DNA from: Gammaproteobacteria bacterium
GTDB lineage: Bacteria; Pseudomonadota; Gammaproteobacteria; Burkholderiales; Burkholderiaceae_C
Assembly: GCA_018828125.1 (NCBI GenBank)
Contig: JAHJWB010000013.1
Location: forward strand, 295,743 to 359,742
DNA: 64,000 nucleotides
Direction of reading: 5' to 3'
Shown here: positions 27,643 through 37,325 of the stretch, one piece after another
Layout: every line of letters begins with the position of its first letter
How positions within the stretch are numbered: position 1 is the first letter of the stretch
Position numbers and translations under genes: made by a program
The notes under the pieces: generated by a model
What the model was told of the DNA's origin: nothing
The model's input: the letters and a program-made list of their open reading frames with translations, nothing else
Databases searched by the model: none

Positions 27643-27710
27643 GACAGCTGTGGCGGCTCACGTCGCTGCGCCGATAGAATCGTCCGCTTTCGTCCTTGAG
27701 GGGTTCGCCC

Positions 27711-28562
27711 GTGTCTGATCGTCTGGCAGTTCTGCCGCAATACCTCATGCCCAAGCAGGCCCTGACCACCCTGGCGGGCAAGTTTGCTTCGGCTCAGCTG
27801 GGGGGGCTGACTACGTCGGTAATCCGCCGCTTTGTCGCCCGCTACAAGGTCAACATGGCCGAGGCAGCCAACCCTGACATCACCAGCTACGCGTCGTTCA
27901 ACGACTTTTTCACGCGCGCTCTCAAGCCAGGCGCCCGCCCCCTGGCTGAGGCCGACCTGATCTGCCCGGTCGATGGTGCCATCAGCCAGTTTGGTCCCAT
28001 CGAAAAAGACCAGATATTCCAGGCCAAAGGCCACAGCTATTCCACCACCACACTGGTCGGTGGCGATGCTGCAGCGGCGGCACGTTTCGACAACGGCCAT
28101 TTCGCCACGCTGTACCTGAGCCCCCGTGACTACCACCGCATTCATATGCCCTGCGCAGGCGAGCTGACGCGCATGGTGCATGTGCCCGGGGATCTGTTTT
28201 CGGTCAACCCGACCACTGCGCGGGGAGTACCCGGCCTGTTTGCGCGCAACGAGCGTGTGGTGTGCTTTTTTGAATCTACCGACGGACCGTTCGTACTGGT
28301 CTTGGTGGGCGCCACCATTGTCGGCAGCATGGCCACCGTATGGCATGGGCAGGTAAACCCACCGCGCAGCGGCACATCGCGCCAATGGGACTACGCCAAC
28401 GGGCAAGTCCAACTGCAAAAGGGAGAAGAAATGGGCCGCTTCTTGCTCGGCTCGACCGTGGTAATGCTGTTTCCCCAAGGCCCGCTGCAGTTCAACCCGC
28501 AATGGGCCCCTACGCGGGCGATCCAACTGGGCGAGGCCATGGCGCAGCGTGTGCCCTCGTGA
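27711..28562 (+). CDS. psd: Phosphatidylserine decarboxylase proenzyme
   Basis: A 283-residue enzyme making phosphatidylethanolamine from phosphatidylserine at the inner membrane. It is pyruvoyl-dependent: self-cleavage is expected at LGST (GRFLLGSTVVMLFPQ near the C terminus), giving a beta chain and a short alpha chain. Other family motifs are TSYASFNDFFTRALK, CPVDGAISQFG and LSPRDYHRIHMPCAG. The start is taken as GTG 27711 (MSDRLAVLP), with GAGGGG about 9 nt before it; a TTG at 27696 is less likely. It corresponds to the E. coli Psd type. Confidence 0.95.
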   Translation: MSDRLAVLPQYLMPKQALTTLAGKFASAQLGGLTTSVIRRFVARYKVNMAEAANPDITSYASFNDFFTRALKPGARPLAEADLICPVDGAISQFGPIEKDQIFQAKGHSYSTTTLVGGDAAAAARFDNGHFATLYLSPRDYHRIHMPCAGELTRMVHVPGDLFSVNPTTARGVPGLFARNERVVCFFESTDGPFVLVLVGATIVGSMATVWHGQVNPPRSGTSRQWDYANGQVQLQKGEEMGRFLLGSTVVMLFPQGPLQFNPQWAPTRAIQLGEAMAQRVPS

Positions 28563-28635
28563 CTCCAGCAAATGGACCCTGCTGAGCCGCTCAGCAACCC
28601 GTCACGCGAAGAGAGCGACGCCCAGATAAGCGCTT

Positions 28636-28845
28636 TCAATCGTGGTCTGGCACACGGGTCAAATGGAAGGCTGACGGGGCCAATTGCAAGGCTTCGGGGT
28701 AAACCGGGGTGTCATTGCCCACGAGGTAAACCATCAGCATGTTGCGGCGGATGACAACGTGGCTCACCGTTTCGCGCTGCTGATTCCACCGCACGGCAGC
28801 GCCGGGCTTGAAATGGGGCATGTAGTAATAGGCGGTTGGATCCAT
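28636..28845 (-). CDS. Small hypothetical protein
   Basis: A 69-residue cytoplasmic protein with no family I recognise. It starts MDPTAYYYMPHFKPGAAVRW, with AAGGAG 9-10 nt before the ATG at 28845, which favours this start over 28881. The middle has a hydrophobic beta-like stretch (HVVIRRNMLMVYLVG) and PVYPEALQLAPS. It resembles short SH3-like beta-barrel proteins in pattern only. It lies convergent with psd and upstream of nothing obvious on its strand. Translation seems likely because of the good ribosome-binding site. Confidence 0.6.
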   Translation of the reverse strand: MDPTAYYYMPHFKPGAAVRWNQQRETVSHVVIRRNMLMVYLVGNDTPVYPEALQLAPSAFHLTRVPDHD

Positions 28846-28976
28846 ACGGCGCGGCTCCTTCCGCTGGAGTGGGCCAAACACGGACCCACACGGCAGTCTG
28901 TGACAGACTGTAAGCTCATGGTAGCACTGAAGCCGCGCTCATGGTGGACAGTTATGTCCCCACGGCAAGGGAGCCA

Positions 28977-29801
28977 TCAAGCAGCGGATGCCGCTGCGGC
29001 GAAGCGAAGTGCCGCTTTCAACATGCGCTGCAGATGCGGTTGCACCCCTGCCGCCACCTCGGGTAGGTAATCAAACGGCAGCGCCTCCTGCATGTAGCTG
29101 CACTGCGTCATCTCCAGCTGAATGGCGTGCACTCCCTGCCCAGGCTGGCCGTATTGCCGCGTGATGTGGCCCCCTTTGAAGCGGCCATTGAGCACCGCCG
29201 TGTAGCCGCTGGCTTGCTTGCCGATGGACAGAAGCTCTTGCGCCAGTGCGGGGTCGCAGCTTTCGCCGTTGGCTGTGCCCAGGTTCAGGTCGGGCAGCTT
29301 GCCTTCAAAAAAGCGCGGCAACACCGAGCGGATCGAATGGGCGTCCCACAGCACTGCCACGCCATGCAGGGCGCGGATGCGGCCTAGCTCGGCGCTCAAT
29401 TGCGCGTGGTAAGGCGCCCAAATCTCATCGCGCCGTGCGGCAACTTCTGCGTCGTCGGGCACATCCCCGTTGGCGTAAATGGGTGTGTCGGCAAAGGTAT
29501 CGATCGGGCACAGGCCCGTGACGCTCTGGCCGGGATACAGGCTGGCGCCGTCGGGCGGGCGATTCAGATCCACCACATAGCGCGAATGCGTGGCCACCAG
29601 GATGGAGGCTCCCAGGTCTTTGGCAAACCCGTACAGGCGTTCCATGTGCCAGTCGGTGTCAGGCACGTGGCGTGCTTCATCGGTAAAGCGGGCCGCCAGC
29701 GCAGGCGGCACATAGGTGCCCGCATGGGGCATGGAAATCAACAAGGGCTGCGTGCCTTGGTGAAAAAGAAAAGGGGGCGGCGAGTTTTCGGTTTCGGTCA
29801 T
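28977..29801 (-). CDS. hutG: N-formylglutamate deformylase HutG
   Basis: A 274-residue FGase-family hydrolase, converting N-formyl-L-glutamate to glutamate and formate, the last step of the five-step histidine route. Motifs include LISMPHAGTYVP, VVDLNRPPDGASLYPG, AVLWDAHSIRSVLPRFF and HAIQLEMTQCSYM, which supply metal and substrate ligands. The ATG at 29801 gives the normal length; the frame opens to 29837. It is last in the hut operon, 32 nt after hutF, its partner enzyme. Confidence 0.94.
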   Translation of the reverse strand: MTETENSPPPFLFHQGTQPLLISMPHAGTYVPPALAARFTDEARHVPDTDWHMERLYGFAKDLGASILVATHSRYVVDLNRPPDGASLYPGQSVTGLCPIDTFADTPIYANGDVPDDAEVAARRDEIWAPYHAQLSAELGRIRALHGVAVLWDAHSIRSVLPRFFEGKLPDLNLGTANGESCDPALAQELLSIGKQASGYTAVLNGRFKGGHITRQYGQPGQGVHAIQLEMTQCSYMQEALPFDYLPEVAAGVQPHLQRMLKAALRFAAAASAA

Positions 29802-29833
29802 GGCTGGCTCAGAAAGGCAAAACAGAGACAAGT

Positions 29834-31240
29834 TCAATCCGGCGCAATGGTGGCTGAGCGTGCGGCCACAAAAGCCTGGGCAGCAGCGTCGTGCAACACG
29901 TGCTGGCCCTCAGAAACGCGGCGGGCACCGGCCACCCACAGGCTGTCTATGGCGGAGGTGCGGTGGCTGCCAAACACGTGGGCCGACAGCATGCTGTGCG
30001 CGGGCAAATCACGCAGCGCCACGTGCTGCGCATCCAGCACCACCATGTCCGCCTGCTGGCCTAACGCAATACCTCCAATGGCACGCCCTGCGGCCTGCGC
30101 CCCACCCGCCACAGCCTGCAGCGTCATGGCCGTAGCCACCTCGGCCTGCGCAGCACTGGCCAGCACATTGCGCTGGCGGCGCGACAGGCGCTGGCTGTAT
30201 TCCAGCATCAACAGCTCTTCGGCTGCATTCACGCAGGCGTGGCTGTCCGAGCCCACGCCCCAGCGGCCGCCGTGCTGCAACCACAGCGGCATGTCGAATA
30301 TGCCGTCGCCCAAATTGGCTTCTGTGGTGGGGCAGATGCCGGCCACAGCACCCGTGCGCGCAGCTGCGGCGTATTCATCGGGCGTCATGTGCGTGGCATG
30401 CACCAGGCACCAGCGGGCATCCACGGGAGCGTGGTCCAGCAGCCATTGCACGGGGCGTTGGCCGCTCCAGGCGATGCAGTCCTCCACCTCCTGGGTTTGT
30501 TCGGCGATGTGGATATGGATGGGCGCCTGCGGGTTCAGGGAGACCAAGCCTTGCACCGCTGCCGCCAGGCTGTCGGGCGGCACGGCGCGCAGCGAGTGCG
30601 GGGCAAGGCCCAAAACAGCTCCTTGCGCTTGTGCAGCAGGCGCGAGGCGCTCTAATAAAGAGAGCATGTCGTCTGTGCTGCGGATAAACCGGGCCTGGTC
30701 GGCACGCGGCGGCTTGGCACCAAACCCGCTGGTCTGGTACAGCACCGGCAGCAAGGTGATGCCAATGCCCGCATTGCGCGCCGCACGCAGCAACGCAAGC
30801 GACAAGGTGGCGTCATCGGCATAGTGCCTGCCGCCCTGGTCATGGTGCACGTAATGAAACTCGCAGACCGAGGTATAGCCTGCCTCCAGCATCTCCACGT
30901 ACAGCCAGGTGGCAATCGCCTCCAGCGATTCGGGCGTGATGCGCGACGCGAAGCGGTACATCAGGTTGCGCCAGCTCCAGAAGCTGTCCTGGCTTTCACC
31001 GCGGTACTCCGTGAGGCCCACAAACGCGCGCTGGAATGCATGCGAATGCAGGTTGGGCATGCCAGGCAGCAGAGGCCCTTTTGCCACCGGCACCTCCGCT
31101 GACGCGACGGAGTTGGCTGTGAGGTGGGTGATGCGCCCTGCCCCATCCCACTGCACCAACACGTTGCGCGCCCACCCATCGGTCAGCAGGGCATCTGCTG
31201 CAAAAAGGCGGTTCCCTGTGTTGTCGGGTTCAAATGCCAT
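29834..31240 (-). CDS. hutF: Formimidoylglutamate deiminase HutF
   Basis: A 468-residue amidohydrolase converting N-formimidoyl-L-glutamate to N-formyl-L-glutamate and ammonia. Metal ligands are visible in [34 protein letters not shown] and [10 protein letters not shown]. HutF with HutG defines the formylglutamate branch of histidine degradation. The ATG at 31240 overlaps the end of hutI by 11 nt, so translation is coupled; the frame is open to 31438 inside hutI but that part is not conserved. The length matches the family. Confidence 0.95.
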   Translation of the reverse strand: MAFEPDNTGNRLFAADALLTDGWARNVLVQWDGAGRITHLTANSVASAEVPVAKGPLLPGMPNLHSHAFQRAFVGLTEYRGESQDSFWSWRNLMYRFASRITPESLEAIATWLYVEMLEAGYTSVCEFHYVHHDQGGRHYADDATLSLALLRAARNAGIGITLLPVLYQTSGFGAKPPRADQARFIRSTDDMLSLLERLAPAAQAQGAVLGLAPHSLRAVPPDSLAAAVQGLVSLNPQAPIHIHIAEQTQEVEDCIAWSGQRPVQWLLDHAPVDARWCLVHATHMTPDEYAAAARTGAVAGICPTTEANLGDGIFDMPLWLQHGGRWGVGSDSHACVNAAEELLMLEYSQRLSRRQRNVLASAAQAEVATAMTLQAVAGGAQAAGRAIGGIALGQQADMVVLDAQHVALRDLPAHSMLSAHVFGSHRTSAIDSLWVAGARRVSEGQHVLHDAAAQAFVAARSATIAPD

Positions 31241-32543
31241 GGTGCTCCCCTGGTGCTGCGCAAATCCCCAGGCCATCGGCCACCACACGGCCCTGGCGCA
31301 CGATGGTGGCGGCTGGCTTGTGACCAAACCAATACGCCAGCTCCGCGGCATCGGCCACCGGCCAAAGCACAAAGTTGGCAGGCCGACCTGATGCGATGAC
31401 CCCGTGCGAATCCCGCAGCCCCAGTGCCCGCGCTGCATGGGTGGTGATACCGGCCAGCGCTTCGGGCACCGTGAGGCGAAACAGCGTACACGCCATGTTG
31501 GCCATCAGCAGCAGGCTCAGCGCGGGCGATGTGCCAGGGTTGTGGTCGGTAGATACAGCCATGGGCACACCCGCGGCACGCAGTTGCGCAATGGGGGGCA
31601 GGTGGGTGTCGCGCAGCGTGTAGTAAGCACCCGGCAGCAGCACCGCCACGGTGCCTGCGGCCTGCATGGCGGCAATGCCGTCAGCTGAAAGGTGCTCGAT
31701 GTGGTCGCACGACAGCGCACCGTAGCGCGCGGCCAGGGCCGCGCCGCCCATGTCCGACAACTGCTCGGCGTGCAGCTTGACGGGGATTCCCAGCCGTTGC
31801 GCGGCCTGGAACACCTGCTCTGTTTCCGCCAGGGTGAAGGCGATGCGTTCGCAGAACACATCGACCGCATCCACCAGCCCTTCGGCGGCCAGTGCGGGCA
31901 GCATCTCGTTGCAAACCAGGTTGATGTAGTCCTGGCTGCGCCCCGAGTATTCAGGCGGCAGCGCGTGGGCGCCCAAAAACGTGGTGCGCACCGTCACGCC
32001 AAAAGCATCCCCCAGGCGGCGGGCCACACGCAGTTGTTTGCGTTCATGCTCCAGTGCCAACCCGTAGCCCGATTTGATTTCGATGGCGCATACGCCCTCC
32101 TGAAGCAGGGCTTGCAGGCGTGGCGCGGCCAACGCAAAAAGTTCGTCATCGGTCGCCTCGCGCGTGGCGCGCACCGACGACACGATGCCGCCACCGGCTT
32201 TCGCTACCTCTTCGTACGTGGCCCCGGCCAGGCGCATTGCAAACTCGTTGGCACGCTGTCCACCGTAGACCAGGTGCGTGTGGCAATCCACGAGACCCGG
32301 GGTAGCGAGCGCACCTTGCGTTTCAAAGCGCGGCAAATCGCTAAAGGAGCTTGGCAACCCGCCTTGCGGGCCCACCCAACGGACCGTGCCGTCTTGCACC
32401 GCTACGCACACGCGCACACCTGGTGGCACTGGCACGTCGGCCACCATCAATTCAGCCACCGGCTGCAGACCAGCCCATACCCCGTCCGCACTGGGGGCCG
32501 ACAGAGGCCGGTGTAGTTCGTCAAGCATCTTGTTGGCAGCCAT
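31230..32543 (-). CDS. hutI: Imidazolonepropionase HutI
   Basis: A 437-residue amidohydrolase that opens the imidazolone ring of 4-imidazolone-5-propionate to give N-formimidoyl-L-glutamate. Motifs are [20 protein letters not shown] (metal site), [35 protein letters not shown] and [10 protein letters not shown]. The N terminus is about 25 residues longer than in many homologues; starts at 32528 or further in are possible. It follows hutD after a 102-nt gap that holds a dispersed repeat, and overlaps hutF. Confidence 0.95.
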   Translation of the reverse strand: MAANKMLDELHRPLSAPSADGVWAGLQPVAELMVADVPVPPGVRVCVAVQDGTVRWVGPQGGLPSSFSDLPRFETQGALATPGLVDCHTHLVYGGQRANEFAMRLAGATYEEVAKAGGGIVSSVRATREATDDELFALAAPRLQALLQEGVCAIEIKSGYGLALEHERKQLRVARRLGDAFGVTVRTTFLGAHALPPEYSGRSQDYINLVCNEMLPALAAEGLVDAVDVFCERIAFTLAETEQVFQAAQRLGIPVKLHAEQLSDMGGAALAARYGALSCDHIEHLSADGIAAMQAAGTVAVLLPGAYYTLRDTHLPPIAQLRAAGVPMAVSTDHNPGTSPALSLLLMANMACTLFRLTVPEALAGITTHAARALGLRDSHGVIASGRPANFVLWPVADAAELAYWFGHKPAATIVRQGRVVADGLGICAAPGEHHGI

Positions 32544-32564
32544 GGTGTTTATCGCTTCAATTAC

Positions 32565-32634
32565 TACATAAATGATAGCTGCTAGCGCTTATTGGTAAAG
32601 CGCTAGAGGCCAATTTGAATCATATTTTCAAGAA
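32565..32634 (+). repeat. Dispersed intergenic hairpin repeat, copy 2
   Basis: It contains GATAGCTGCTAGCGCTT, a 6-nt loop, AAAGCGCTAGAGG and CCAATTTGAATCATATTTT. It lies in the hutD-hutI gap. This is one of the most complete copies in the window. Confidence 0.9.
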
Positions 32635-32645
32635 GATGCAGTCTC

Positions 32646-33302
32646 TCAGACGCAACGAGTCGGCTCAAGTGCGATCCACGCGAGTGCCGCGGACTGCTCG
32701 CCGCAGCCGGTGTTGAACGCAGCGCCCACCGGCACTACCTGGCGGCCTTCGTTCGGGTGCTCGTGTTGATGCTCGCCGTTCCACCACCACACACCCTGCC
32801 CCGCAGCCAGTGTGCGGGTGGATACGCCATCGTGCCAGCGCCATGCGCCTTGCAGCACCATGCACAGCCCAGCGCCAATCCCATCCAGCGACTGCGCACT
32901 GCGCACCACCTGCAGCGCACCGCGCCATGTGCCGCGGCGCAGCATCAGGTTGAAGTCGGTCGAGGTGCCACCCAGCATCTGGCAATCCACAGGCTCCTCG
33001 CCCGCAAAGGCAAAGGGCACGCCGGGCTGGTCGAGTGTGTGCTGCCACCCACTGGCCTTGCCCTTCAGCTGTACGCCGTCGCCCTCCAGCAGCATGATCT
33101 GCCGGTCCACCCCGGGGAACGCCGAAAACGGCCCGGGCGTGGCGATGGTGGCCACGCTCACGCGCCACTCAAACCCCTCCATGCCGGCACCGGGCGGCCA
33201 GCAGACCAGTTCCTGTGTGCTGCCGCCACCGTTTTTCCAGGGCACGCCGGGGGTCGCCGCCAAGTCAAAAAATTCCAGCACACCGAGGCATTCATGCAGC
33301 AT
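32646..33302 (-). CDS. hutD: HutD family protein
   Basis: A 218-residue cupin-like protein of the HutD family, found in hut loci and thought to modulate histidine utilisation, with no proven enzymatic reaction. Conserved segments are VPWKNGGGSTQELVCWPPG, EWRVSVATI and PFSAFPGVDRQIMLLEGDGV. The ATG at 33302 lies 11 nt inside the end of the PhyH-type gene, which couples the two. An upstream in-frame start at 33326 is less likely. Confidence 0.93.
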   Translation of the reverse strand: MLHECLGVLEFFDLAATPGVPWKNGGGSTQELVCWPPGAGMEGFEWRVSVATIATPGPFSAFPGVDRQIMLLEGDGVQLKGKASGWQHTLDQPGVPFAFAGEEPVDCQMLGGTSTDFNLMLRRGTWRGALQVVRSAQSLDGIGAGLCMVLQGAWRWHDGVSTRTLAAGQGVWWWNGEHQHEHPNEGRQVVPVGAAFNTGCGEQSAALAWIALEPTRCV

Positions 33303-34161
33303 GGTCGCCCGCCATCGCTTCACCATCCACCAGCAGCGGGAACAGTGGGTGGTTCATCTCGGCGCCTGCGGGCAGCACGTCCGCCAGGCCGGGAAACTCG
33401 GGCGACGTCTTCCAGGGACGCGGCGCATGGCGGGTGTCGTCGCCAAGGAACCGCACCGAAAAAACCCGGCGACGATTGGTGCCCTCCACCCCACCCGCGG
33501 CATGCAGCGTGAGCATGTGAAAACACACGACGTCGCCCGGCTCGATCTCCCATCCCACGATGGGAAACGCGTCACGGTCCGCCTCGACGTTCGGCAGATC
33601 CTGCAGGCTGCCTTCCGGAAACCACTTCGCCAGGTTGTCCATGAAGGTGCGAGGCATGAGCCATGGGCCCTTGTGTGACCCCGCCACAAATTCGAGCGTG
33701 GCCGCGCGGGACACCGGGTCCACCGGAATCCACATGCTCACGTTCTGAGTGCCGTCGATGTTGTAGTACGGCTGGTCCTGGTGCCACGGCGTGCGCTGGC
33801 GCGTGCCTGGCTCCTTGACCAGCACATGGTCGTGGTACAGCCGCACCGTGCGCGACTGCATCAAGCGCTGCGCAGCCAGGGCCAGCGGCGTTTCGTGAAC
33901 AAACTGGCCAAACTGCGGGATGTCTTGCCAGTTGCAGAAGTCCTCGAAAAAACGGCCCGGGTCATCCGGGCGACTGGCCACCTTGGCGCGCGGGCTGGGC
34001 GCAGCCAGGTTGGCGTCAATGCCGCCGCGCAGCAGGGCCACCTCATCGGGCGCGAGCAGCTGTTTGATGCACAGCGCGCCGTCACGGCGAAAGCGGGCGA
34101 CGTCTTCGTCGGAGAGTCGGTCTTGCAAGCGCTGCAACACCAGGGGGGACATCGATGGCAT
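33292..34161 (-). CDS. Fe(II)/2-oxoglutarate-dependent dioxygenase, PhyH family
   Basis: A 289-residue enzyme of the phytanoyl-CoA dioxygenase (PhyH) family, using Fe(II), O2 and 2-oxoglutarate to hydroxylate or demethylate a small molecule. The HxD iron ligands are in RTPWHQDQPYYNIDG, the distal His is probably in MLTLHAAGGV and the 2-oxoglutarate Arg in NRRRVFSVRFLGDD. The ATG at 34161 has GAGGAGG 9 nt upstream. It is located between a polar amino acid ABC transporter and hutD, which it overlaps. It is not a standard hut gene; it may convert a histidine-like compound taken up by that transporter (inference). Confidence 0.9.
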   Translation of the reverse strand: MPSMSPLVLQRLQDRLSDEDVARFRRDGALCIKQLLAPDEVALLRGGIDANLAAPSPRAKVASRPDDPGRFFEDFCNWQDIPQFGQFVHETPLALAAQRLMQSRTVRLYHDHVLVKEPGTRQRTPWHQDQPYYNIDGTQNVSMWIPVDPVSRAATLEFVAGSHKGPWLMPRTFMDNLAKWFPEGSLQDLPNVEADRDAFPIVGWEIEPGDVVCFHMLTLHAAGGVEGTNRRRVFSVRFLGDDTRHAPRPWKTSPEFPGLADVLPAGAEMNHPLFPLLVDGEAMAGDHAA

Positions 34162-34213
34162 GCGGGGTTTCCTCCTCGGGTTGACGGTGGACCATGCGTT
34201 TGCGGCTTGCGCC

Positions 34214-35008
34214 TTAAGCGCGTGTGAGCACAGCCTGCAGAAAGGAGCGCGTGCGCTCTTGCGTGGGGTTGGTGAAGATGGTGGCGGGCGCACCAGACTC
34301 GATGATCCCGCCGCCGTCCATGACGACGACCACATCACCCACATCGCGCGCGAAGTCCATCTCGTGGGTCACAACCATCATGGTCATGCCCTCGCTGGCG
34401 AGCAGCTTCATGACCTGCAGTACCTCGCCCACCAACTCCGGGTCGAGCGCCGAAGTGGGCTCGTCGAACAGCATCACGCGTGGCTCCATCGCCAGCGCGC
34501 GGGCGATGGCTACGCGCTGCTTTTGACCACCCGACAGGCTGGCGGGCATTGCATCTGCCTTGTGGGCCAGGCCCACCTTGGCCAACAAGGCCTGGGCGCG
34601 GTCATTCGCCTCCTTGCGAGAGATGCCACGCAGCTTGCGCGGGCCCAGCGTGACGTTGTCGAGCACCGACAGGTGGGGGAACAGGTTGAACGACTGGAAC
34701 ACCATGCCCACCTCTTCACGCAGCGCGTTGAGTTCAGGGTCGGGCAACATGCGACCGTCCTGCACCAGCGTACGGCCACAAATCTCCACCGTACCGCCCT
34801 CTGGCTGCTCCAGGCCATTGCAGCAGCGCAGAAAAGTGCTCTTGCCCGATCCACTCGGCCCAATCACCACCACCACCTGCGAAGGCAACACATCAAAGTC
34901 GATGCCGTTCAGCACCACATGGCTGCCAAACGCCTTGCGCAGCCCCCGGATGCGCACGATGGGCTCGGTGGACTGGCTCGCTCCGTTCATCACAGACTCT
35001 TTTTTCAT
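34214..35008 (-). CDS. Polar amino acid ABC transporter ATP-binding protein
   Basis: A 264-residue ATPase of the GlnQ/HisP class. Walker A is [13 protein letters not shown] near residue 50, the C-loop is [15 protein letters not shown], Walker B is [14 protein letters not shown] and the switch His is in [14 protein letters not shown]. The ATG at 35008 overlaps the permease stop by 4 nt; an alternative ATG lies at 34990. It energises the permease/binding-protein pair encoded upstream and is followed, 52 nt later, by the PhyH-type gene. Confidence 0.95.
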   Translation of the reverse strand: MKKESVMNGASQSTEPIVRIRGLRKAFGSHVVLNGIDFDVLPSQVVVVIGPSGSGKSTFLRCCNGLEQPEGGTVEICGRTLVQDGRMLPDPELNALREEVGMVFQSFNLFPHLSVLDNVTLGPRKLRGISRKEANDRAQALLAKVGLAHKADAMPASLSGGQKQRVAIARALAMEPRVMLFDEPTSALDPELVGEVLQVMKLLASEGMTMMVVTHEMDFARDVGDVVVVMDGGGIIESGAPATIFTNPTQERTRSFLQAVLTRA

Positions 35009-35673
35009 TGCACCATCCCCCCAGCGCGCAGGCGCATCTCGATGCGGCGCAGCACCAATGTGGTGATGCCGGTGAGGATGAAATAAACCACCGCAATGGC
35101 CAGGTAAACCTCCAGCGAGCGGTAAGACACGCTGATGATCTTCTGCCCCTCGTGCATCAGGTCGTGGATGGTCAGCAGCGACACCAGCGCGGAGTTCTTG
35201 ATCAGCGCGATGAACTCGTTGCCCAGCGGCGGAATCATGCGCACCACGGCCTGGGGTAGCACCACGGTGCGCATGGCCAGACCGGACGACATGCCAATGG
35301 AGCGGGCGGCTTCCATTTGTCCTCTGTCGATGGATTGGATCGCACCGCGCACCACTTCGGACACATACGCACCCGAGTAAACGCCCAGTCCAATCACGCC
35401 GCACACAAAAGCAGGCAAGAGAATGCCAAATTGAGGCAGACCAAAGAACAGGATGAAAAGTTGCACCAGCAGCGGTGTGCCGCGGATCGCGGCCACATAC
35501 GCCGTGCAAAGCCCATAAATCACGCGCCGTTTGGGGTTCAACCGGCCGATGCCGACCAGCAAACCCATAACACAACCCAGCAGCAGCGAGACTGCCGTGA
35601 TTTCGACGGTGACAAGCGCGCCCGCCAACAACTGGGGCATCCCCGCCCAGACAGGAGAAAAATCGAGGTCCAT
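35005..35673 (-). CDS. Polar amino acid ABC transporter permease
   Basis: A 222-residue inner-membrane permease of the HisM/GlnP family with about five membrane segments. The typical EAA-type loop is in [20 protein letters not shown] and the N-terminal signature is [19 protein letters not shown]. Only one permease gene is present, so a homodimeric channel is likely. It ends in an ATGA overlap with the ATPase gene and starts 20 nt after the binding-protein stop. Confidence 0.94.
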   Translation of the reverse strand: MDLDFSPVWAGMPQLLAGALVTVEITAVSLLLGCVMGLLVGIGRLNPKRRVIYGLCTAYVAAIRGTPLLVQLFILFFGLPQFGILLPAFVCGVIGLGVYSGAYVSEVVRGAIQSIDRGQMEAARSIGMSSGLAMRTVVLPQAVVRMIPPLGNEFIALIKNSALVSLLTIHDLMHEGQKIISVSYRSLEVYLAIAVVYFILTGITTLVLRRIEMRLRAGGMVQ

Positions 35674-35693
35674 CGCGCAGTCCGGCTACTGAA

Positions 35694-36446
35694 TTACTTT
35701 GCTGCGCTGTTGCTGAACCACTTCTTCACGATGGCCTCGTACGAACCGTCGGCCTTCAGTTTGGCGATCGCTCCGTTCACCGCCTTCGTCAACTCAGGCG
35801 TGTCCTTGCGCAGGGCCATGCCATATTCTTCGGTGGTGAGCTGTTCGTCCAGCACGCGCAGCCCAGGACGGGTGCGCACGTACTGAAACGCGGCGGGCTT
35901 CCCGGTCACCGCGGCATCGGCGCGGCCAATGTCCACCAGGTTGAACATTTCCTGGTTCTTTTCCACCTCAACGCGCTGCACCTTGGGAAATTTTTCGGTG
36001 AGATACCCCACCGACTTGGTGCCCACCTGTACGCTGACCTTCTTGCCATCCAGGTCGGCCAGCTTGTTGATGGCTTTGTTGTCGGCCTTCACCATGACCA
36101 CCAGGCCGCCCGCGTAGTAGGAATCGGTGAAGTCCACTACTTTCTTGCGCTCATCGGTGATGTAGATGGCCGATACCGCCATGTCAAAACGCTTGGAGAT
36201 CAGGCCGGGGATCAGGCCCTTGAAGTCGATGTCCACCCACTCGACCTGCTTGCCCAGGGTCTTGGCAATCGCCTCCACCAGTTCGACGTCGAAGCCCGTG
36301 CGCTTGCCGTTCTCGACAAACTCCATAGGCGGAAACGTGGCATCGGTGCCCACCCGCAGAACATTGTCCTGGGCTTGCGCACCCGTGGTGCAAAGTGCAG
36401 CAGCGGCGACAAGGCTGGCGAGAAGAAGGTTGCGGCGAAGGTTCAT
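35694..36446 (-). CDS. Polar amino acid ABC transporter substrate-binding protein
   Basis: A 250-residue periplasmic binding protein (SBP_bac_3 family) with a signal peptide cleaved after AQA near residue 25. The mature protein begins [20 protein letters not shown], and [20 protein letters not shown] follows, as in ligand-binding proteins for polar amino acids. CAGGAG lies about 9 nt before the ATG at 36446. It starts 30 nt after the iclR stop. Its place inside the hut locus suggests histidine or a derivative as ligand, not proven. Confidence 0.94.
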   Translation of the reverse strand: MNLRRNLLLASLVAAAALCTTGAQAQDNVLRVGTDATFPPMEFVENGKRTGFDVELVEAIAKTLGKQVEWVDIDFKGLIPGLISKRFDMAVSAIYITDERKKVVDFTDSYYAGGLVVMVKADNKAINKLADLDGKKVSVQVGTKSVGYLTEKFPKVQRVEVEKNQEMFNLVDIGRADAAVTGKPAAFQYVRTRPGLRVLDEQLTTEEYGMALRKDTPELTKAVNGAIAKLKADGSYEAIVKKWFSNSAAK

Positions 36447-36476
36447 GGAAAAAACTCCTGGGAGGGGTGGGAAAAA

Positions 36477-37253
36477 TCAGGGAGAAGTGAGCTGGCGGGA
36501 GATGCGCGCTGCGGCGACAACGGCCATGCCGGTAAGCGCAGCCTCCTGTCCATGGGCTCGCAAGATCGGGGCCATCAGGGTGATGGCTCCCGCTGCCTGC
36601 CGGGAAGATCCGAACACGGGCACGCTGACGCCCCAGACACCGTCATCCACCTCGCCCGTGCTGACGGCGTAACCCGCCTTGACAATGTCTTCCAGCTCCG
36701 CCAACGCTGCCTCGCGCTTTGGCGTACCTGCGCCATAGTGCAGGTCCAGAATGGCATTACGGGTGGCTGAGGCCACATGGGCCAGCAAGCATTTGGCGGA
36801 GGCGCCTGCACGCAGTGGCACGCTGCGCCCTTTTTCGAACGAGCAGCGCAAGGCCTGTGTGCTGTCCACCATGTCCAGGCACACCACGCTGTCGTTGACG
36901 GCCACCACCAGCCCCACACTCTCGTGGGATTGCCGGGCCAAAACCTGCATGTCCGGCCGCGCGTGGTGCACCAGATGCGATGCCATGTCAAAGCCCAAGG
37001 CCAGTTGCAGACTGAGCGGCCCGGGGGCGTAGTGCCCGCTGCTCTCCAACACAAAGCCCCACATCTTGAGACGTGCAAGCTGACGGTACAGCGTGCTGCG
37101 GGCAAGGCCCGTGGTCTCCATCAGCTCGGCAGCCGACATCGGCTGACCGTGCTGCGCCAGGACCGCCAGCACGTGCAAAACACGGTCGGCGGCAGCAACG
37201 GAGGAAGGTCCACGGGTGGGCATGGACCCAGTATCAAAGGATTGCTGCGGCAT
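36477..37253 (-). CDS. IclR-family transcriptional regulator
   Basis: A 258-residue regulator with an N-terminal winged helix (about residues 18-80: AADRVLHVLAVLAQ, SAAELMETTGLARSTLYRQL) and a C-terminal IclR effector domain (about 95-250). It lies between hutU and the polar amino acid transporter genes and probably controls the transporter-PhyH module. A GCATTCCC-N7-GGGAATGC palindrome, 10-32 nt before the ATG, is a likely autoregulatory site. A later ATG at 37223 is a possible start. Confidence 0.92.
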   Translation of the reverse strand: MPQQSFDTGSMPTRGPSSVAAADRVLHVLAVLAQHGQPMSAAELMETTGLARSTLYRQLARLKMWGFVLESSGHYAPGPLSLQLALGFDMASHLVHHARPDMQVLARQSHESVGLVVAVNDSVVCLDMVDSTQALRCSFEKGRSVPLRAGASAKCLLAHVASATRNAILDLHYGAGTPKREAALAELEDIVKAGYAVSTGEVDDGVWGVSVPVFGSSRQAAGAITLMAPILRAHGQEAALTGMAVVAAARISRQLTSP

Positions 37254-37262
37254 TCAAACCCA

Positions 37263-37285
37263 GCATTCCCAGTGGATGGGAATGC
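37263..37285. promoter_or_regulatory. Probable IclR operator
   Basis: Perfect 8-bp inverted repeat GCATTCCC and GGGAATGC with a 7-bp spacer, in the 72-bp hutU-iclR gap. The centre-to-centre geometry and the TTCC/GGAA half-sites fit IclR-type binding. Confidence 0.6.
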
Positions 37286-37325
37286 AGTTCCCTTTTTCAC
37301 ATTCCTGTCATCCCCTGCCCTTCCA

